DNA from: DATGFB01 sp032160545
GTDB lineage: Bacteria > Actinomycetota > Actinomycetes > Mycobacteriales > Jatrophihabitantaceae
NCBI GenBank assembly: GCA_032160545.1
Contig: JAVHVN010000155.1
Location: 1 to 10,028, forward strand
Reading direction: 5' to 3'
Length of the DNA: 10,028 bases
Part shown: positions 1-6,558 of the stretch, one piece after another
Layout of the letters: every line of letters starts with the position of its first letter
How positions within the stretch are numbered: position 1 is the first letter of the stretch
Program-made: the position numbers and the translations under genes
The notes under the pieces: generated by a model
Databases searched by the model: none
Seen by the model: only the letters and a program-made list of their open reading frames with translations
Told to the model about the DNA's origin: nothing

Positions 1-163
1 ACTGAGAGCAGCGCCCCGGCGGCCCATGGCAGGGCATGCGCGAGCGCGGACGACGGGTACGAGCTCATACCGCGGCTGTCGAACGCGCCGCGACGAGCTC
101 GACTCCTGCGATCTCTCGGACGATTGCGGGGAGTCGTTGCGCAATCGTCGGCTTGAGGGTCAC
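1..163 (-). pseudogene. Start of third operon gene, possibly a frameshifted cyclopropane-fatty-acyl synthase-like methyltransferase (runs off left edge)
   Basis: A GTG at 163-161 overlaps the TGA of the DUF1365 gene by four bases (GTGA), the same junction found between the two genes upstream. The frame encodes MTLKPTIAQRLPAIVREIAG and a little more, then closes at TGA 67-65 after 32 codons. The visible helix-like segment (AQRLPAIVREIAGVEL) looks like the N-terminus of actinobacterial cyclopropane-fatty-acyl-phospholipid synthases, which normally follow these two genes; that match is from memory and is not proven. Another minus frame stays open to the left edge and ends in residues ALAHALPWAAGALLS, which could be the continuation after a one-base indel. 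Alternatives are a genuine 32-residue peptide, or a different downstream gene starting at an ATG near 27 or 37. The overlap is clearly visible; the identity is inferred. Confidence 0.38.
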
Positions 164-876
164 CCGTTCCTCTGGCTGTCGGTGCGGGGTTGGACGCGCA
201 ATCCCTTACACCACAACACGACGCCGTGCCGCAAGATATTCGCGCGGATTCGATACGTCTCGAGTGGATGCCGTAGCACCACGCGAAGCACGCCTGCGGT
301 CCCCGCTGCGCGACGAACCCCACGCACGGAGGCGACGAATGGGGCCTCCTCGCCTGGCCGATGCAGCGTCACGGTGAGGGCGAGTCGCTCAGTCGGCTCG
401 GGCAGGCTCATCCGGTAGTAGCCGTCGACCGGATAGAACGGCGAGACGTAGAGCTGCTTCTCAGTCACGGCGCGACCGGCGTCGTCCGGTTGAAGGACGT
501 AGCAGTGCGCGCCGCCGTAGGTGTTGTGGACCTCGGCGATCGTGCACGTGAGCCTGCCGTCCTGGTCGTGGCACCAGAACAGCGAGAGCGGGTTGAAGAC
601 GTAGCCCAGCGAGCGGGCGTTCGCCAGCATCGTCGTCCGGCCCCCGCGCAGGTCGATGCCGCGTCCGGCGAGCAGCGCATCGACGTTGTCCCGGATGCTG
701 CGTCGCGGATCGCCGAAATGGTCGCTGGCCTCGAAGCGCGCGAGCACACGCAGCGCGCGCGGCAACCGTGGCAGGTCGTCGAGGTCGACGAACCATTGAT
801 AGCTGCGGTGCCGCACCCGATGCCGTACCTGGTCGGCCCGGATGTGCGTGATGTAGACGTCGTAGACACAGCTCAC
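160..876 (-). CDS. DUF1365 family protein
   Basis: This is a 238-residue protein, about the usual length for DUF1365 (COG3496). Its family features include the N-terminal VYDVYITHIR segment, a central LGYVFNPLSLFWCHD block, the HNTYGGAHCYVL block and the VSPFYPVDGYYRM block. The biochemical role is not established. The family is consistently found between an FAD-dependent oxidoreductase and a cyclopropane-synthase-like methyltransferase, so a part in fatty-acid or lipid modification is likely. I chose the GTG at 876-874 because it gives a four-base GTGA overlap with the upstream stop, typical of translational coupling. A TTG one codon earlier (879) is the alternative and adds one residue. No signal peptide or membrane segment is evident. 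M. tuberculosis Rv0448c is the likely counterpart. Confidence 0.88.
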   Translation of the reverse strand: MSCVYDVYITHIRADQVRHRVRHRSYQWFVDLDDLPRLPRALRVLARFEASDHFGDPRRSIRDNVDALLAGRGIDLRGGRTTMLANARSLGYVFNPLSLFWCHDQDGRLTCTIAEVHNTYGGAHCYVLQPDDAGRAVTEKQLYVSPFYPVDGYYRMSLPEPTERLALTVTLHRPGEEAPFVASVRGVRRAAGTAGVLRVVLRHPLETYRIRANILRHGVVLWCKGLRVQPRTDSQRNG

Positions 877-2132
877 CAAGACACCCCGAGACTCGCCGCG
901 GCCTCGACGCCGGACCGGCAGCCGTCCTCGTGGAATCCCCAGCCGTGGTAGGCGCCGGCGTAGGCGATGGTGCCATCGTTGAGCTCGGGTAGCCGCTGCC
1001 GCGCGCCGACGGAATCCAATGTGTAGACGGGGTGTTCGTAGGCCATCCGGTCGATCACACGGGCCGGATCGATGCGGTCGTCGCCGTTGAGCGTGACAAC
1101 ATAGGTCTCCTCGACGTCCAGGCGCTGCAGCCGGTTCATGTTGTAGCTCAGGTGGACGCGTGCCGCGTCGGCGTCGCAGGCAGGCAGTGCGTAGTTCCAG
1201 GACGCCTGGGCATGCCGCGTCCGCGGCAGCACGGATGGATCGGTGTGCAGCGCGGCCGGATTGACCGTGTAGCCGATGGCCGCGAGCGTCGCAAGCTCTG
1301 CCGCAGTCGGCTGGGCAAGCATCGTCAGTGCCTGGCCGGGATGTGTGGCGATGACGACGCCGTCGTATCTCGCCAGCTCGTCGGCGTCGTCACGAATCTC
1401 GACCCCGCCTGCTATGCGGGTGACCGACCGCACAGGAGTTGCGGTCTGGACCGCGGTCAGACCCTTCGCGGCTCGCTCGACGTAGCGCGCCGAGCCGCCC
1501 GTCACCGTGTACCACGTCGGCGAGCCGGTCACGCTCAACATTCCGTGATTCGCCAGAAAGACGAACAGGTATCGGGCCGGGTAGTCACCGGTTTGCGTGG
1601 GCGCGGTTGACCACACCGCCGCGACCAGAGGTGTCATGAAGTGTGCGACGAAGTACCGCGAGAATCGGCCCGCGGCGAGGAATTCGCGCAGCGACTGACC
1701 GTCCTCGCCGCGATCGAGCAGCGCTCTGGCGCGGCGGTGGAAGCGCGCCACCTCGGTGAGCATGCGAAGGTACTTCGGGCGCGCCACCGTCCGCGCCGAC
1801 GGCAGCAGTCCGGGCAGCCCGCGCCCGCCCGCGGATTCGAGCCCGCACCCTGCGCACGAGATCGACATGCTCATGTCCGATTCCTGCGTCGTGATCCCGA
1901 GCTCGTCGAAGAGCCGCAGCAGCGTCGGGTAGGCGCGCCGGTTGTGCACGATGAAGCCGGTGTCGATGCCGAGAAGCCGCCCGTCCGAAGCGACTACGTC
2001 ATGGGTGTCGGCATGGCCACCGAGTCGCGGGTCGGACTCGTACAGCGTCACGTCGGCGTCGTGTTGCAGGACGTACGCCGCGGTGAGTCCCGCGACGCCG
2101 GCACCGACGACGGCGACCTTCTTTCGGCCCAC
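873..2132 (-). CDS. FAD-dependent oxidoreductase (amine-oxidase-like, COG2907 type)
   Basis: A 419-residue flavoprotein. The dinucleotide-binding motif GAGVAG lies at residues 10-15, with acidic E32 ending the second strand (TLYESD) and the LGGHADT motif just after, as in the NAD(P)-binding-Rossmann flavin amine oxidase/phytoene-desaturase superfamily. The C-terminal FAD-contacting segment YAGAYHGWGFHEDG is typical of the COG2907 group. It probably oxidises or reduces a lipid-linked substrate together with the co-transcribed DUF1365 and methyltransferase genes; the substrate cannot be read from sequence. The start is GTG at 2132-2130, six bases downstream of a strong Shine-Dalgarno GGAGG (2143-2139). 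M. tuberculosis Rv0449c is a likely homologue; in that species the locus lies near sigK and is reported as part of the SigK regulon. No SigK-like promoter was found here. Confidence 0.9.
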   Translation of the reverse strand: MGRKKVAVVGAGVAGLTAAYVLQHDADVTLYESDPRLGGHADTHDVVASDGRLLGIDTGFIVHNRRAYPTLLRLFDELGITTQESDMSMSISCAGCGLESAGGRGLPGLLPSARTVARPKYLRMLTEVARFHRRARALLDRGEDGQSLREFLAAGRFSRYFVAHFMTPLVAAVWSTAPTQTGDYPARYLFVFLANHGMLSVTGSPTWYTVTGGSARYVERAAKGLTAVQTATPVRSVTRIAGGVEIRDDADELARYDGVVIATHPGQALTMLAQPTAAELATLAAIGYTVNPAALHTDPSVLPRTRHAQASWNYALPACDADAARVHLSYNMNRLQRLDVEETYVVTLNGDDRIDPARVIDRMAYEHPVYTLDSVGARQRLPELNDGTIAYAGAYHGWGFHEDGCRSGVEAAASLGVSW

Positions 2133-2190
2133 GTGCTACCTCCGCGTGCATGCTCGGCCGGCGCAGGAGTCCGGGCCTCGTACCCAGTAG

Positions 2191-2229
2191 TTCGCGCGAA
2201 CCGCGCCCGCGGTTCCCTCCGCCGCGGAG
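2191..2229. promoter_or_regulatory. Cluster of palindromes upstream of the oxidoreductase operon
   Basis: Three dyads follow one another: TTCGCGCGAA (2191-2200, perfect 10-base palindrome); GAACCGCG, CC, CGCGGTTC (2198-2215, eight-base arms); and CTCCG, three bases, CGGAG (2217-2229). They lie 60-100 bases before the GTG of the minus-strand oxidoreductase, a reasonable place for an operator. In 70%-range GC DNA short palindromes occur by chance, but the overlapping arrangement with eight-base arms is less common. The bound regulator, if any, is unknown. Confidence 0.35.
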
Positions 2230-2461
2230 CTTGTCGAAGCCAGTACCACCTGATGAGGGCGTGCGGGAATCGCCACGGCACGTGCGGGCCTTCGTCGAGC
2301 CCCGGCCTCGGCCCGATCAGCGCACTCCACAACGCGCCGGTCGGCATTCGATTGCAGATTCAGCGAGGCGGGAACCCGGCCAATCCGAAGCCGCCACTTC
2401 GTGCGTCCGTTCGCACTTTGGATCGATCTCTGCCTGTCCCGAGCGGGTAGTTCGCCGGAGT

Positions 2462-2485
2462 GGAACCGATCGTCGCACCGCAGTC
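2462..2485 (+). promoter_or_regulatory. Candidate ECF sigma factor promoter for the sortase operon
   Basis: GGAAC at 2462-2466 and GTC at 2483-2485 are separated by 16 bases, matching the general extracytoplasmic-function sigma pattern (GGAAC, 16-17 bases, then a GTC/GTT-type -10). Transcription would start near 2492, giving a leader of about 50 bases before the ATG at 2542. The motif is short and degenerate, so chance occurrence is possible. An envelope-stress sigma factor would suit an operon encoding only exported or membrane proteins. Confidence 0.3.
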
Positions 2486-2527
2486 GAACCATTGGCATAG
2501 GTACGACCCGGGACTCTCCGGTCGATG

Positions 2528-2534
2528 AAGGGGA
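2528..2534 (+). promoter_or_regulatory. Ribosome binding site deciding the CHRD-like protein start
   Basis: AAGGGGA ends seven bases before the ATG at 2542. This selects 2542 over the upstream in-frame ATG at 2527, and the signal peptide then begins immediately at residue 1. Confidence 0.7.
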
Positions 2535-2541
2535 CAAATTC

Positions 2542-3327
2542 ATGAATTCGAAGTATCTGAAGTTGGCGATGCCGGTCGCAGCGCTCGGTGCGGCGGGCTT
2601 CGCGCTCGCGTTGCCGACCGCAAGCGCTGGCGCCTCGACGGCGGACACGAACTATCAGGCAACGCTGAGCGCGCTGAACCATTCGTCGGGCTCAGGTTCG
2701 ATCATGGTGATGCTCAACGGCGATCAGGCGACGATCACCGAGCATTTCAGCGGCCTGGCCGCGACGTTCAACGGCAGCCCCTACCCGCACGTGCAGCACA
2801 TCCATATCAAGGGCAAGGGCCAGTGCCCGACCGCGGCGGCGGACGCGAACGGCGACGGGGTCATCAGCACCACCGAAGGCGCACCGGCCTACGGCCCTAT
2901 CGGCACCACATTGTCCACGAGTGGTGACAGCAGCCCGAAGGCTGGAACCACCCTCACCGTGGCGCCGAGCGGCTCGAACGCCGATTACACCCGCACCATC
3001 ACCCTCGATGCGGCGACCATTTCGTCGTTGACGGCGGGCACCGCGGTCGTCGTCGTGCACGGCCTGGACCCCGCGACGCTGAGCGCGAAGGCGCAGGCCG
3101 AAAAGAGCGATCTGGTTCCGTCCCTGCCGCTCGCGGCGACCTCACCGGCATTGTGTGGCACTCTCGCCGCTTCGCAGATGAGCGTGGTGCCCGGTGGCGC
3201 ACCGCAGACCGGCGGCGGCAGCACCGCTGGTGTTCAGGACGAGGCTCTGCTCGCAATCGGGGGCGGTATGGTGCTCGCCGCGGGCGGTGCCTTCACGGTC
3301 AGCCGTCGCATCGCACGCCAGAGCTGA
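2542..3327 (+). CDS. Secreted CHRD-like protein with C-terminal sortase-sorting-type tail
   Basis: A 261-residue exported protein. Residues 1-29 form a signal peptide with likely cleavage after ALPTASA. The body (about 38-212) has beta-rich CHRD-like sequence, including a histidine-rich strand HVQHIHIKGKGQC (H83, H86, H88, C95), a perfect EF-hand-type loop DANGDGVISTTE (D101-E112), and VVVVHGLDP (H173). C95 and C205 could form a disulfide. The C-terminus has PQTGGG (221-226), a hydrophobic stretch (about 235-253) and a basic end (RRIAR), the architecture of a cell-wall sorting signal although not LPXTG. The sortase gene follows 33 bases downstream, so this is very probably its substrate. CHRD domains were first described in chordin and are common in bacterial secreted proteins of unknown role. 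The start is set by the ribosome binding site at 2528-2534. Confidence 0.82.
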   Translation: MNSKYLKLAMPVAALGAAGFALALPTASAGASTADTNYQATLSALNHSSGSGSIMVMLNGDQATITEHFSGLAATFNGSPYPHVQHIHIKGKGQCPTAAADANGDGVISTTEGAPAYGPIGTTLSTSGDSSPKAGTTLTVAPSGSNADYTRTITLDAATISSLTAGTAVVVVHGLDPATLSAKAQAEKSDLVPSLPLAATSPALCGTLAASQMSVVPGGAPQTGGGSTAGVQDEALLAIGGGMVLAAGGAFTVSRRIARQS

Positions 3328-3330
3328 GCA

Positions 3331-3348
3331 CGGCTCCGCGACGAGCCG
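3331..3348 (+). repeat. Small hairpin between substrate and sortase genes
   Basis: CGGCTC (3331-3336) and GAGCCG (3343-3348) can pair across a six-base loop within the 33-base gap. There is no T-run. It could act as a weak attenuator or processing site that lowers sortase output relative to its substrate, or be fortuitous. Confidence 0.3.
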
Positions 3349-3360
3349 GTTGTCAGTGAC

Positions 3361-4050
3361 ATGAGCATCTACGTCCGCCGCAGCCGCGTGTTCGCTGCGG
3401 CGGGCGCAGCACTGGCTGTTCTCGGACTTCTCGCTCTGGCAGTCGCGTTGCGCGGACAGCAGCACGCGCCTCGACCGCCGGCCTCCGCAGCCACCCAGGC
3501 GGTCGTGACTCCCGAAGGCGGTGGCAGTTCCGGGTCACGGCACGAATCACCGTCAGCGACTGCGCATCACGGCCCCGTTCTGGCCGCGTCGCCGCCCGTC
3601 CGCCTGGACATACCTGCGATCGACGTGTCCTCGGCGATCGAACCGCTCGAACTCAATGCGGACCGCACGGTGCAAGTTCCGCCGTTGGGTCGCGACTCCT
3701 TCGCCGGTTGGTACAAGTACTCCCCGGCACCGGGACAGCTCGGCCCATCGGTGATCCTCGGCCACATCGACTCGGCACGATACGGGCCCGGCGTCTTCTT
3801 CAGGCTGGGCGCGCTCCGTCAACGCGACGTCGTCACGATCAGCCGCGCGGATCGGACCACCGCCGTATTCCGAGTCGACCGGGTCGTCGAATATCCGAAG
3901 AACCGCTTCCCGACCCCCGAGGTCTACGGGAACACCGATCACGCGGCGCTACGGCTGATCACCTGCGGCGGCAGGTTCAACCTCACCACCCACAGCTACG
4001 AAGACAACATCGTCGTCTACGCCTCACTGGTCTCCTCGCACACGGCATGA
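3361..4050 (+). CDS. Class F-type sortase
   Basis: A 229-residue membrane-anchored transpeptidase. A basic start (YVRRSR) and a single membrane segment (about 11-30) are followed by a Pro/Ser/Ala-rich linker (to about 78) and the sortase barrel. Catalytic His135 lies in VILGHIDS and Cys202 in LRLITCGG; the flanking RYGPGVFFRLGAL, FPTPEVYG and YEDNIVVYA segments are characteristic of actinobacterial class E/F sortases, best matching class F. The catalytic Arg is not certain from sequence alone: R198 and R205 flank the Cys. It would cleave a sorting signal on an exported protein and join it to a cell-wall acceptor outside the membrane. The gene upstream encodes a protein with such a tail, and the downstream lipoprotein gene overlaps its stop by ATGA. 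There is no clear Shine-Dalgarno before ATG 3361. Confidence 0.9.
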   Translation: MSIYVRRSRVFAAAGAALAVLGLLALAVALRGQQHAPRPPASAATQAVVTPEGGGSSGSRHESPSATAHHGPVLAASPPVRLDIPAIDVSSAIEPLELNADRTVQVPPLGRDSFAGWYKYSPAPGQLGPSVILGHIDSARYGPGVFFRLGALRQRDVVTISRADRTTAVFRVDRVVEYPKNRFPTPEVYGNTDHAALRLITCGGRFNLTTHSYEDNIVVYASLVSSHTA

Positions 4051-4706
4051 AGACCAAGAACGGGATGCTGATCATGAACCGGAATAGAAATCGGAACCGT
4101 ACCGTCGCCGCCGCCCTGGTCAGCGTGGCACTGCTCGCCGGATGCGCCACGTCGCACTCGGCCAGGACCACACCCACGGAGCCGTCCAAGGCAGGCCCGC
4201 CGACGTCGGCCGGCGCAAGGGTGCCCGGCGGGTCGATCATGGGAGCCGCCGAAACCCGGGGGGCGACCACGGGCGTTGCGGCGAAACCGTCCCCCTCGGC
4301 CCTGATGGTGTGCGGTGACGAGACCCGCCGCGACGTCCAGCAGGTGGCTCACTTGGCCTCCTTGCCGCGAGCCGGCGCGACCTTCACCGACCACCTGTAC
4401 GCCTGCACCTACGCCCTGCCGATGGGCTCCGTCGTCGTCTCCGTGAAGGACCTGGTTGACGCCGCGACGACCACGAGCTACTACACCGCCTTACGGCGCG
4501 AGCTTGGCAACCCTCCCGAGCTCTCCGGGCTCGGCGAAGGCGCCTACGGCACCGGCGACGGGCGGGTCGTGCTCCGCAAGGACGCCCATGTCCTGCAGGT
4601 CGATGCCAGCCGGTTGCCGCCCGTGTTCGGTGTGCAGTCTCAGAAGCGCAGCGACTTCGCCTACGAGATCGCCTCCGACATCCTCGGTTGCTGGACCAAT
4701 GGCTGA
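4047..4706 (+). CDS. Actinobacterial lipoprotein of unknown function
   Basis: From the ATG at 4047 (ATGA overlap with the sortase stop) this encodes 219 residues. ATG at 4074 is an alternative that gives a compact 23-residue leader beginning MNRNRNRNRT. The lipobox LLAGC places the lipidated Cys at residue 33, so the mature protein is anchored on the outer face of the membrane. A Thr/Ser/Pro/Ala-rich linker runs to about residue 85. The globular part contains C89, C120 and C215, a pattern (CGDE, then ACTY) seen in small actinobacterial lipoproteins and loosely like DUF3558-type domains, though I cannot assign a family. The run of alternating Asn-Arg residues in the leader is unusual. Its place between a sortase and a membrane protein suggests it is part of the same surface assembly. 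Confidence 0.8.
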   Translation: MKTKNGMLIMNRNRNRNRTVAAALVSVALLAGCATSHSARTTPTEPSKAGPPTSAGARVPGGSIMGAAETRGATTGVAAKPSPSALMVCGDETRRDVQQVAHLASLPRAGATFTDHLYACTYALPMGSVVVSVKDLVDAATTTSYYTALRRELGNPPELSGLGEGAYGTGDGRVVLRKDAHVLQVDASRLPPVFGVQSQKRSDFAYEIASDILGCWTNG

Positions 4707-5694
4707 GGACGCGGCACGGCGGCAACCGCCAAGTCACCGGCGGATCCCGCTGGCGTCCGTATCCCGCCGACATATTCAATGCGCGCTCGGAGCGTTGTGG
4801 CTGCTGGACGGTGCGCTCCAGTTGCAGCCGTTCATGTTCGGCCCCGGTTTCGCCGAAGAGATACTCGCCCCGAGCGCGGAGGGTCAACCGTCGTGGGTTG
4901 CCGCGCCCGTCCACTTCTTCGCCGGGCTCGTCGCGACCGCGCCCGCCGCGTTCAACACGATGTTCGCGGCCATCCAGATCCTGCTTGGCATCGGCCTACT
5001 TATCCCGCGCACGGTGCGAGCAGCCCTGACCGCCTCGATCGCCTGGGCTATCGGGGTGTGGTGGCTCGGCGAAGGGCTCGGCGGACTGGCCAGCGGCCAC
5101 GCCACGCTGATCACCGGCGCGCCCGGAGCGGTCGCACTGTACGCGCTGCTTGCCGTCGCCGTCTGGCCCGCATCAGAAGTCCACCCCGACGCCAGCGGGC
5201 ACGCGCCCGCGAACTGGCTCCCTGCGGCATGGGCAGCCGTCTGGATCGGCGGGGCGTTCCTGCAGTCGCTTCCGCCGCAACACCGTCCCACCAACCTTGC
5301 CGCCCAACTCGCGGCCGGCCGCGCCGCAGCGCCCGGATGGCTCGCGGCAGCCGACCGAACCGCCGGCCACGTCCTCAGCGCCGGCGGCAACGCGCTTCTG
5401 CTCACCCTCATCGCGCTCATGGCAGCCGTCGGCATCGCTGCCCTTCGACCCGGACCGAGCCGGCTCACCGCCTCCACCCTCGGAGCCGCACTGGCGCTCG
5501 TGTTCTGGATCGTCGGACAGGACCTCGGCGAGCTCTACACCGGACGAAGCACTGACCCCAACACCGGACCACTCCTCATCATCCTGGCCATCAGCGTCGC
5601 CAGCCGTGCGCGTGGCCGCGCACCGGCGAACGGCACCTCATCAGCCCACCCCCACCCGCGCCGACGATCCGTGCGCGCACCGGTACACGCATAG
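4699..5694 (+). CDS. Multi-pass integral membrane protein, DoxX-like
   Basis: A 331-residue protein starting at ATG 4699, overlapping the lipoprotein stop by eight bases. I count about seven or eight hydrophobic segments, beginning near residue 30 (CALGALWLLDGALQLQPFMF), with later segments such as AALTASIAWAIGVWWLGEGL and ALALVFWIVGQDLGEL. The first half resembles the DoxX/DUF4149-like membrane fold. The C-terminal tail (about the last 30 residues) is basic and His/Pro/Arg-rich, probably cytoplasmic. Conserved WWLGEG and GQDLGELYTG segments may face the membrane exterior or a ligand. No enzymatic motif is visible, so the function is unknown. This kind of protein is often found beside cupredoxins in actinobacteria (from memory), and that holds here. 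Confidence 0.8.
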   Translation: MAEDAARRQPPSHRRIPLASVSRRHIQCALGALWLLDGALQLQPFMFGPGFAEEILAPSAEGQPSWVAAPVHFFAGLVATAPAAFNTMFAAIQILLGIGLLIPRTVRAALTASIAWAIGVWWLGEGLGGLASGHATLITGAPGAVALYALLAVAVWPASEVHPDASGHAPANWLPAAWAAVWIGGAFLQSLPPQHRPTNLAAQLAAGRAAAPGWLAAADRTAGHVLSAGGNALLLTLIALMAAVGIAALRPGPSRLTASTLGAALALVFWIVGQDLGELYTGRSTDPNTGPLLIILAISVASRARGRAPANGTSSAHPHPRRRSVRAPVHA

Positions 5695-5711
5695 TCAAGA
5701 CGGGACCCGCA

Positions 5712-6120
5712 ATGACCCGCTATAACGTCCTCGGAACAATGCTCCTGCTCGCAGGTCTGCTCACCGCATGCAGTTCGAGCAACACAACGACCGCCAGCAC
5801 CCCTAGCGCCAGCCAACAACCGACGGCCTCCACGCGCTCAACCGCCTCGGCAGCCGCACAAGCGACCACTCCCGCCGCGACCATCACCATCAAGGACTTC
5901 AGGTTCAGCATCATCGCCCAGGTCAGCCCAGGGCAGAACATCGAGGTCCACAACCAAGACGGTGAAGCGCACACCGTCACCGCCGACACCGGCGATGCGT
6001 TCGACGTCACCCGTGGCCGCCGGGTCAACCGCCTCCCTCACCGCTCCCACCAAGCCCGGCGTCTACCGATTCCACTGCAGCTATCACTCCCAGATGCACG
6101 GCACGCTCATCGTGGGCTAG
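5712..6120 (+). pseudogene. Cupredoxin (blue-copper) lipoprotein, split by a one-base frameshift
   Basis: The leader MTRYNVLGTMLLLAGLLTAC has a lipobox ending at Cys20, followed by a Ser/Thr/Ala-rich linker (about 21-55) and a plastocyanin/azurin-type domain. The first frame covers residues 1-100 and includes the first copper ligand H87 (EAHTVTAD). It then runs into an unrelated frame. From 6013 in the next frame the protein resumes as VAAGSTASLTAPTKPGVYRF and reaches HCSYHSQMHGTLIVG, ending at TAG 6118-6120. That segment supplies the other type-1 copper ligands (C122, H125, M128 in the corrected protein). Removing one C from the CCC at 6010-6012 restores a 135-residue protein of normal length. 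As written, translation continues to 6383 without a copper site. The start is ATG 5712, 17 bases after the upstream stop, with a weak CGGGA. Confidence 0.85.
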
Positions 6121-6231
6121 CGGCTCACCCCGCTCCCGACGACGCGATCAGCACGCCGAGCAGGAACACAAGGCATCGACGGCCACCTGGCCGCCGCGGT
6201 CACACCGCTCTGCCTTGCGGCGTGCCGGCCG

Positions 6232-6558
6232 TCAGCAGTCGCGGGCGGGTGCGGGCGCTTCGTCTGCCATGGCGTTGCTATCCGCGCGCTTCAGCAATAC
6301 CGCGGCGTCGAGCGTCTACGGGCTTGTGTAGGAGGTGTCCGGCAAGCAGCCGCCTTCGTCCAGGCCACCGATCACACCGGTGAGCACACGCGTTTTGCTG
6401 GCCGGATCGAAGTCCGAAAGCCACGGCGACCCGCTGGTGCCGGTGGTGTACCCGGGACAGTCGACGCCCGGGTAGATCCCGGCCTGATCGACCGGCGCCT
6501 TGCAGACGATCGGTGCGTCGTCTGTGAGGGGGCATGCCCGATCAGCGTAATCAGACAA
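6232..6558 (-). pseudogene. Remnant of a trypsin-like (S1) serine protease, C-terminal part
   Basis: The minus frame from about 6558 reads CPLTDDAPIVCKAP, then GIYPGVDCPGYTTGTSGSPWL, then VLTGVIGG. TGTSGSPWL corresponds to the S1-family GDSGGP catalytic-serine motif and VIGG to the strand after it. The N-terminal half with the His and Asp of the triad is absent. An in-frame TAG at 6318-6316 follows YTSP; beyond it the same frame continues with TLDAAVLLKRADSNAMADEA and ends at TGA 6234-6232, as expected for an S1 C-terminal helix. So the piece is both truncated at its start and interrupted near its end. A TTG at 6558 could start an 80-residue product but lacks the triad. It overlaps the 3' end of the YihY gene by eight bases. 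Some similarity may extend to about 6588. Confidence 0.72.

Larger units (their letters stand above)
2133..2541. other. Divergent intergenic region, 409 bases
   Basis: This gap separates the minus-strand oxidoreductase operon from the plus-strand sortase operon, so it must hold promoters for both directions. I found the palindrome cluster and a candidate ECF-type promoter facing right. I found no convincing minus-strand -10/-35 pair. The open frames crossing it show no recognisable protein and lack ribosome binding sites, so I consider it non-coding. Confidence 0.6.

Noticed and set aside
361..951. Long plus-strand open frame opposite the DUF1365 gene
   Set aside because: It mirrors the minus-strand genes, has no recognisable motif or ribosome site, and is expected from high-GC codon bias.
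2401..2541. N-terminal extension of the CHRD-like frame to 2401
   Set aside because: The extension is Arg/Ser-rich, precedes a textbook signal peptide, and a good ribosome binding site supports 2542.
4010..4024. Glu in the SYEDNIVVYA segment of the sortase as a missing catalytic Arg
   Set aside because: The position before DN varies in class F sortases as far as I recall, and R198 and R205 remain as candidates, so inactivity cannot be claimed.
3708..4046. Upstream extension of the lipoprotein frame inside the sortase gene
   Set aside because: It overlaps the sortase catalytic region in another frame; the ATGA overlap and the leader peptide support a start at 4047 or 4074.
6178..6233. GACGGCC/GGCCGTC inverted repeat as terminator of the sortase operon
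   Set aside because: Seven-base arms with more than 40 bases between them and no compact stem; too weak to call.
6121..6383. Continuation of the cupredoxin frame after the shift as a longer protein
   Set aside because: The translated stretch is a shifted-frame Arg/Pro/His-rich run; homology clearly resumes in the other frame and ends at 6120.
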